A stretch of DNA of 64,000 nucleotides, taken from Ovis canadensis. Lineage: Eukaryota; Chordata; Mammalia; Artiodactyla; Bovidae. The stretch covers positions 29,180,501 through 29,244,500 of the forward strand of contig NC_091255.1 of the NCBI RefSeq assembly GCF_042477335.2, given 5' to 3'. The first letter of the stretch is position 1. Each line of letters begins with the position of its first letter. Shown piece after piece: positions 57,093 to 64,000 of the stretch. The notes under the pieces were generated by a model. That model was not told where the DNA came from. It was given only the letters and a program-made list of their open reading frames with translations, and did no database searches. The position numbers and the translations under genes were made by a program.

Positions 57093-60000
57093 CAGTTCAG
57101 TTCAGTTCAGTTGCTCAGTCATGTCCGACTCTTTGCGACCCCATGAATCGCAGCACGCCAGGCCTCCCTGTCCATCACTAACTTCTGGAGTTCACTCAGA
57201 CTCACATCCATCGAGTCAGTGATGCCATCCAGCCATCTCATCCTCTGTCGTCCCCTTCTCCTCCTGCCCCCAATCCCTCCCAGCATCAGAGTCTTTTCCA
57301 ATGAGTCAACTCTTCGCATGAGGTGGCCAAAGTACTGAAGTTTCAGCTATAGCATCATTCCTTCCAAAGAAATCCCAGGGTTGATCTCCTTCAGAATGGA
57401 CTGGTTGGATCTCCTTGCAGTCCAAGGGACTCTCAAGAGTCTTCTCCAACACCACAGTTCAAAAGTATCAATTCTTCGGCACTCAGCCTTCTTCACAGTC
57501 CAACTCTCACATCCATACACGACTACTGGGAAAACCATAGCCTTGAATAGACGGACCTTTCTTGGCAAAGTAATGTCTCTGCTTTTGAATAGGCTATCTA
57601 GGTTGGTCATAACTTTTCTTCCAAGGAGTAAGCGTCTTTTAATTTCATGGCTGCAGTCACTATCTGCAGTGATTTTTGGATCCCAAAATAATAAAGTCTG
57701 ACACTGTTTCCACTGGTTCCCCAACTATTTCCCATGAAGTGATGGGACCAGATGCCATGATCTTCGTTTTCTGAATGTTGAGCTTTAAGCCAACTTTTTC
57801 ACTCTCCTCTTTCACTGTCATCAAGAGGCTTTTTAGTTACTCTTCACTTTCTGCCATAAGGGTGGTGTCATCTGCATATCTGAGGTTATTGACATTTCTC
57901 CTGGCAATCTTGATTCCAGCTTGTGCTTCTTCCAGCCCAGCGTTTCTCATAATGTACTCTGCATAGAAGTTGAATAAGCAGGGTGACAATATACAGCCTT
58001 GATGTACTCCTTTTCCTATTTGGAACCAGTCTGTTGTTCCATGTCCAGTTCTAACTGTTGCTTCCTGACCTGCATACAGATTTCTCAAGAGGCAGGTCAT
58101 GTGGTCTGGTATTCCCATCTCTTTCAGAATTTTCCACAGTTTCTTATGATCCACACAGTCAAAGGCTTTGGCACAGTCAATGAAGTAGAAATAGATGTTT
58201 TTCTGGAACTCTCTTGCTTTTTCCATGATTCAGCAGATGTTGGCAATTTGATCTGTGGTTCCTCTGCCTTTTCTAAAACCAGCTTGAACGTCAGGAAGTT
58301 CTTGGTTCACATATTGCTGAAGCCTGGCTTGGAGAATTTTGAGCATTACTTTACTAGCGTGTGAGATGAGTGCAATTGTGCGGCAGTTTGAGCATTCTTT
58401 GGCATTGCCTTTCTTTGGGATTGGAATGAAAACTGACCTTTTCCAGTCCTGTGGCCACTGGTAGCATATTGAGTGCAGCACTTTCACAGCATCTTCTAGG
58501 ATTTGAAATAGCTCAACTGGAATGCCATCGCCTCCACTAGCTTTGTTTGTAGTGATGCTTTCTAAGGCCCACTTGACTTCACATTCCAGGATGTCTGGCT
58601 CTAGGTGAGTGATCACACCATTGTGATTATCTGGGTCATGAAGATCTTTTTTGTACAGTTCTTCCGTGTATTCTTTCTTGCCACCTCTTCTTAATATCTT
58701 CTGCTTCTATTAGGTCCATACCATTTCTGTCCTTTATTGAGCCCATCTTTGCATGAAATGTTCCCTTGGTATCTCTAATTTTCTTGAAGAGACCTCTAGC
58801 CTTTCCCATTCTGTTGTTCTCCTCTATTTCCTTGCATTGATCACTGAAGGCTTTCTTATCTCTTCTTGCTATTCTTTGGAACTCTGCATTCAGATGCTTA
58901 TATCTTTCCTTTTCTCCTTTGCTTTTTGCTTCTCTTCTTTTCACAGATAGTTGTAGGGCCTCCCCAGACAGCCATTTTGCATTTTTGCATTTCTTTTCCA
59001 TGGGGATGGTCTTGATCCCTGTCTCCTGTACAATGTCACGAACCTCAGTCCATAGTTCATCAGGCGCTCTATCAGATCTAGGCCCTTAAATCTATTTCTC
59101 ACTTCCACTGTATAATCAGAAGGGATTTGATTTAGGTCATGCCTGAATGGTCTAGCAATTTTCCCTACTTTCTTCAATTTATGTCTGAATTTGGCAATAA
59201 GGAGTTCATGATCTGAGCCACAGTCAGCTCCTGGTCTTGTTTTTGTTGACTGTATAGAGCTTCTCCACCTTTGGCTGCAAAGAATATAATCAATCTGATT
59301 TTGGTGTTGACCATCTGGTGATGTCCATGTGTAGAGTCTTCTCTTGTGTTGTTGGAAGAGGGTGTTTGCTATGACCAGTGCATTTTCTTGGCAAAACTCT
59401 ATTAGTCTTTGCCCTGCTTCATTCCCATTCCACGGCCAAATTTGCCTGTTACTCCAGGTGTTTCTTGACTTCCTACTTTTGCATTCCAGTCCCCTATAAT
59501 GAAAAGGACATCTTTTTGGGGTGTTAGTTCTAAAAGGTCTTGTAGGTCTTCATCGAACCGTTCAACTTCAGCTTCTTCAGCGTTACTGGTTGGGGCATAG
59601 ACTTGGATTGCCGTGATATGGAATGGTTTGCCTTGAAAAGGAACAGAGATCATTCTGGTTTTGAGACTGCATCCAAATACTGCATTTCGGACTCTTTTGT
59701 TGACCATGATGGCTACTCCATTTCTTCTGAGGGATTCCTGCCCGCAGTAGTAGATATAATGGTCATCTGAGTTAAATTCACCCATTCCAGTCCATTTTAG
59801 TTCACTGATTCCTAGAATGTCGATGTTCACTCTTGCCATCTCTTGTTTGACCACTTCCAATTTGCCTTGATTCATGGACCTGACATTCCAGGTTCCTATG
59901 CAATATTGCTCTTTACAGCATCAGACCTTGCTTCTATCACCAGTCACATCCACAACTGGGTATTGTTTTTGCTTTGGCTCCATCCCTTCATTCTTTCTGG

Positions 60001-60815
60001 AGTTATTTCTCCACTGATCTGCAGTAGCATATTGGGCACCTACTGACCTGGGGAGTACCTCTTTCAGTATCCTATCATTTTGCCTTTTCATACTGTTCAT
60101 GGGGTTCTCAAGGCAAGAATACTGAAGTGGTTTGCCATTCCCTTCTCCAGCAGACCACATTCTGTCAGACCTCTCCACCATGACCCGCCCATCTTGGGTG
60201 GCCCCACAGGGATGGCTTAGTTTCATTGAGTTAGACAAGGCTGTGGTCCTAGTGTGATTAGATTGACTGGTTTAATGTGATGATGGTTTCAGTGTGTCTG
60301 CCCTCTGATGCCCTCTTGCAACACCTACTATCTTACTTAGGTTTCTCTTACCTTGGGTGTGGGGTATCTCCCCACGGCTGCTCCAGCAAAGTGCAGCCAC
60401 TGCTCCTTACCTTGGATGAGGGGTATCTCCTCACCGCTGCCCTTCCTGACCTTCAACGTGGGATAGCTCCACTAGGCCCTCCTGCACAGGCCCGCACAGC
60501 CACCGTTTCCTTGGAGGTGGGGTTGCTCCTCCTGGCCGCCGCTCCTGGCCTCGGGTGCAGGGTGGCTCCTCCCAGGCGTGGGGTGGCTCCTCTCGGCTGT
60601 CGCCCCTGACCTCGGACGCGGGGTAGCTCCTCTCGGCTGTTCCTGCGCCGTCACAGTCTGGCACTCTCGGCTGCTGCCCCTGACCTCGGACGTGGGGTAA
60701 CTCCTCTTGGCCGCCGCCCTTCGGGCATGGAGTCCTCCCGGCTTCTGCCCCTGACCTCAGACGTGGGGTGGCTCCTCTTGGTTGCGCTGCTCTTAGTGCG
60801 CCAGTCGCAGCCTCT
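57093..60815 (-). mobile_element. BovB LINE, near full length (about 3.7 kb)
   Basis: A reverse BovB retrotransposon of the RTE clade, a family known for horizontal spread into ruminants. The plus-strand left end cagttcagttcagttgctc is its 3' terminus. Going 5' on the minus strand there are RT remnants (57119-59001) with an intact RYADDTTLM catalytic box and FIDCAKAFDCVDHKKLW. Upstream is an apurinic-type endonuclease frame (59402-59875) with ILGISELKWTGMGEF, VYAPTSNAEEAEVE and FIIGDWNAKVG. Further upstream is a short ORF1-like frame near 59921-60238. A GC-rich 5' region of repeated ~40-bp units lies at about 60340-60810. The coding parts are separated by frameshifts and stops, so this copy is dead. 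Confidence 0.95.
60340..60810 (-). repeat. GC-rich repeat units in BovB 5' region
   Basis: Recurring plus-strand units of the form ctgacctcggacgYggggta followed by gctcctctcggctg, imperfect and about 40 bp long. This looks like a tandemly repeated 5' UTR of the LINE. Confidence 0.75.
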
Positions 60816-61090
60816 CCATTCCAAAATTACTCTTTTTCACTTTGTAATTAAGTGTTTTGTAAGGCGATATTTTGAGACTATGTAAATTTCTTGTTCCTCA
60901 TCAAATTTTCTCCCATTAACTTTAGTATCCACGATATTTCTTGGCTGAATTCACTATCACTACAGGTTGCCAAATGGTGATTATCTAATTCCAGTATTCT
61001 TTCTACATTTATTAGTTTTATATATATATATATATATATATCCCTTTTATATATACGCACACACACACATATCCCTGATTGTGCTCATGT
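60816..61090. repeat. AT-rich sequence with (TA)n/(CA)n tract
   Basis: A (TA)n run at about 61019-61041 and a cacacacaca run near 61060. Otherwise no feature. Confidence 0.85.
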
Positions 61091-61296
61091 GCTTTTGCTT
61101 AGTTGCTCAGTTGTGTCTGACTCTTTGCAACCCGATGGACTGTAACTTGCCAGGCTCCTCTGTCCATGGGAGTCTCCAGGCAAGGATACTGGAGTGGATA
61201 TACATTCCCTTCTCCATGGGATTTTTCCAACTCAAGGATCGAACTTGGGTCTCCTGCACTGCAGGTGGATTCTTTACTGTCTGAGCCACCAAGGAA
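61091..61296 (-). mobile_element. Bov-tA SINE
   Basis: A reverse copy from cttttgcttagttgctcagt to gtctgagccaccaaggaata. Confidence 0.9.
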
Positions 61297-61501
61297 TAGA
61301 CCCAGTTAGAAGTAGTTGGAGAAGTGACAACTAGAATTTTAATAGACAAAATAAATTTCATTTCTTTTCAGAAGAATAGCCCTGAGATCCAGTCTGGACC
61401 TGGCACTTTGGGGAGACTTGTAGCCAGGTAGCCAATTGCTTAGTTTTATAAAAAGTAAGGCTGCAGTTACTAGCTTCTAGCAGACATTGTTTTGAGAACG
61501 T

Positions 61502-61775
61502 CCAGAGAAGGCAATGGCACCCCACTCCAGTACTCTTGCCTGTAATATCCCATGGACGGAGGAGCCTGGTGGGCTGCAGTCCATAAGGTTGCTAGGAGTC
61601 GGACACGACTGAGCAACTTCACTTTCACTTTTCACTTCCATGCATGGGAAAAGGAAATGGCAGCCTGCTCCAGTGTTCTTGCCTGGAGAATCCCAGGGAC
61701 AGCGGAGCCTGGTGGGCTGCTGTCTATGGGGTCACACAGAGTCGGACACGACTGAAGCGACTTAGCAGCAGCAGC
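61502..61775 (+). mobile_element. Bov-tA/Bov-A2 SINE dimer
   Basis: Two body units (aggcaatggcaccccactcc; aggaaatggcagcctgctcc), each ending in gtcggacacgactga. It terminates in a short cagcagcagcag run. Confidence 0.9.
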
Positions 61776-62954
61776 AGTGACATCTAAATCTGACACAATT
61801 CAGAAAACTCAAGTTCTTAGCAATACAAGAACTAGTCTGTAATTACACCCATAGTGTCACGTAGTCATTTCCTTGTATGTCTGAACCATATCTACTCTAT
61901 TTTGACTTTTAATTGTAGTATCCTCCTTAATAGCCAAAGCTGATGTCACTGTTAACAATGTTACTGCTTCTGTAGGTATGAGAAGATGCAAGAACTGGGA
62001 CTCATGAAATCTTCTCCTGAAAATATCTAACTCTCTGAAGGCCTGTTCTGCCAGTTTTTCCTAGAGCACAGGGTGCCTCATTCCTGATTTCGATGCTGAA
62101 CTCCTCTCATGGGGTGTTGAAGGTCAGCAGCTGCAGTAACCATGATTTAATCTTTGTAGAGATAGATAGCAAGTGCCAGTTTCCAGTTGGCAGGGCCCCT
62201 TCATGGTTATAAATTTGACCATGGTTTGAGGGGGGCATTTCATGACCATTTCATTCCACGGTGCTGGGAATGTTCATTCCCAGTTCTGGCAAAAATTTTG
62301 CTGATATGCCACAAAATGTGCTGTTATTGGACTAGGCCATGAAACAGTATCCAAAATTCTCTGGACCACCTGTCTTACTAGCCTCTTACAGTCCAGGAAA
62401 ATATTTCCTCTTGTTGCTTCTTCCTATATCTAGAGTTGTATTATTATAATCATCGCTATCATATGGAGCTATATATTATTTTACAGTCAAACATTTGGTA
62501 ATATAAGAAACAGCAACTTTGTAAAACAGGTGAAATTACAAATAGCATAGCTAGAAGTATTACTATCCCTTATGTATATACATATATATCTCTTATACAT
62601 ATTTTTGTGTATGCATATGTTTATTTATATTTGTTTTTATGTCTCTATATTTTAAACCATGTGTTTGCACTGATAAGTTCAACTCTAATATAACATTAGA
62701 GGGCATTCTAGTTTTCTCCACTTCCATATTGGTAATTCCCATTGCAAAATATCTTCAATATTTACTCATTGAATCAATCCTCCCAATATTCCGTAATGTG
62801 ACTAATTGTCCAAATCATGATGCTCACTTTCCAGGCAAACATTCTCTTCGCCGCACTCTTCTTTCAACAGCCTGCACCTGGTTAACACTGCCCTTCATCC
62901 CCCTTCCTGTGGACATCTACCTTGCTTGGCCCCCACATAATGGCTTAAAAAAAA
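61776..62954. other. Intergenic, nothing recognised
   Basis: About 1.2 kb without a gene or recent repeat that I can identify. Confidence 0.45.
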
Positions 62955-63071
62955 TTTTATTCTTTTGACTGTGTGGCATGTGGGATGTTAGTTCCCCAAC
63001 CAGGGATTGAAGCCATACCCCCTGCATCAGAAGCACAGAGTCTTAACCACTGGACCACCAGAGAAGTCCTG
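62955..63071 (-). mobile_element. CHR-type SINE
   Basis: A reverse copy: gtgtggcatgtgggatgtta, ccccaaccagggattgaagc, then accactggaccaccagagaa. Confidence 0.88.
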
Positions 63072-63654
63072 ACATTTTAATTGAATTATTCAGGAGGAGA
63101 CTAAGTCAGGAGGGCAGGATGGCAATCAAGAAAGCAAGCTAGTCATGTTTACCTTTTAAGAGTGAGTACTCTAGCCCAAAGGAGAACTCTATCAGAGTAA
63201 GAAATGTTGGATGCTGGGTCAGGCCAGTGGAGATTATATTTTGGAGGAAGCAGACCTTCATTACAATCTTTAAATAATAAGGTAAATATCAATGCTTAGA
63301 ATTTAATGTGAATTAGCATTTTTCCTTCTAAAATATTTATGTTCAAAATTTTTGAGTTGAAATAAATCACATCTCTTAAGCTACAGCCTTTATACTCAAA
63401 GTATGATCCACAACTAGCTGCATCAACATCTTCTGGGATCCCATAGGAAACAGAGAATCTCAGTCCCCACCCTAGATGTACTGAATCAGAATCTGCATTT
63501 AGCAAGACCCTCTGAATGATTTATCCATACACTAAAGTTTAAAAAGCACTGAGTTTGAACATTCACCGATTATTAGTAAAATCCATCCTGGTCTCACCTA
63601 CAAAATGTAGGTAGTAAAACTCCTTCTTTGCTAACTACAGAAGTTAAAAATGAA
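63072..63654. other. Intergenic, nothing recognised
   Basis: No gene or clear repeat seen. Confidence 0.45.
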
Positions 63655-63666
63655 GTTAAATGCTCC

Positions 63667-63928
63667 AGGATTTCCCGAATGGTCCAGTGGTTAAGAATCC
63701 ACCTGCCAATGCAGAGGACATGGGTCCGGGAAGATTTCTCATGCGGCAGAACAACTAAGCCCATGTGCTGCAGCTACTGAAGCCCACACACCTAGAGCCC
63801 ATGTTCCTCAACAATAGAAGATGCTGCAATGAGAAGCCCAAGTACTGCAACTACAGAGTCGCCCCCACTCACTGCAACTAGAGAAAACCAGCGTGCAACG
63901 ACAAAGATAAACAAGTAAATTTTTGAAA
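63667..63928 (+). mobile_element. CHR-type SINE with TSD
   Basis: aggatttcccgaatggtcca, ccacctgccaatgcagagga, then a longer non-standard 3' part (gcagctactgaagcccacac). Flanked by gttaaatgctcc (63655-63666) and agtaaatactcc (63929-63940), an imperfect duplication. Confidence 0.85.
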
Positions 63929-64000
63929 AGTAAATACTCCATCTGTCTCATTTCATGTTCCTATTATTTTTATCCCCTCACTTCCTTCCTCATTTCCTAT

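Noticed and set aside
59402-59875. 157-codon frame as a host endonuclease-like gene
   Set aside because: It is the endonuclease domain of the BovB LINE; it continues into the RT remnants of the same element.
1-64000. CRISPR arrays, operons, phage or bacterial mobile systems
   Set aside because: The window is mammalian nuclear DNA with introns and SINEs/LINEs; no spaced direct-repeat array or prokaryotic gene arrangement is present.

Overview
ORGANISM. This is mammalian nuclear DNA from a ruminant, most likely a bovid. It holds two spliced vertebrate genes, many Bov-tA/Bov-A2 SINEs, tRNA-Glu-derived (CHR-type) SINEs, and several BovB (RTE) LINE copies, one about 3.7 kb long. That combination is typical of ruminants. 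The species (cattle, sheep, goat, buffalo or other) cannot be settled from the sequence alone. LAYOUT. (1) 1-6435, plus strand: CRYBA1, the lens beta-A3/A1-crystallin gene. Exons 2-6 are complete; exon 1 lies before the window. (2) About 6436-7044: a short gap between convergent genes. (3) About 7045-34510, minus strand: the complete coding part of NUFIP2 in four exons (34397-34121, 29475-27751, 17427-17395, 15518-15466). The frames join exactly to 695 codons plus stop. An 8.4 kb AT-rich 3' UTR follows, and a GC-rich CpG-island promoter region lies at 32.9-34.7 kb. (4) About 34.7-64 kb: no functional gene seen. This block is a layered record of retrotransposition: an RPS3A processed pseudogene, a U6 snRNA retrocopy inside an L1, an L1 nested in an older opposite-strand L1, two large BovB copies, and many SINEs with recognisable target-site duplications (TSDs). 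FUNCTION. The two genes share neighbourhood but no evident pathway. CRYBA1 is a structural lens protein with one Greek key per exon in exons 3-6. NUFIP2 is an RNA-associated protein with a His/Gln-rich N-terminus, known as an FMRP- and Roquin-interacting factor. From memory, the human locus on 17q11.2 has the same tail-to-tail order. HUNT. No new biochemical system was found. The best second-look items are: a 33-nt coding microexon and an unusual exon-1 donor in NUFIP2; a 14.4 kb stretch free of ruminant SINEs over the NUFIP2 3' part; tiny BovB tail insertions with perfect or near-perfect TSDs; a U6-poly(A) retrocopy; a diverged ~0.5 kb direct duplication spanning the nested L1; and a possible plus-strand promoter (YY1-like site, G-quadruplex, hairpin) in the intronic CpG island.
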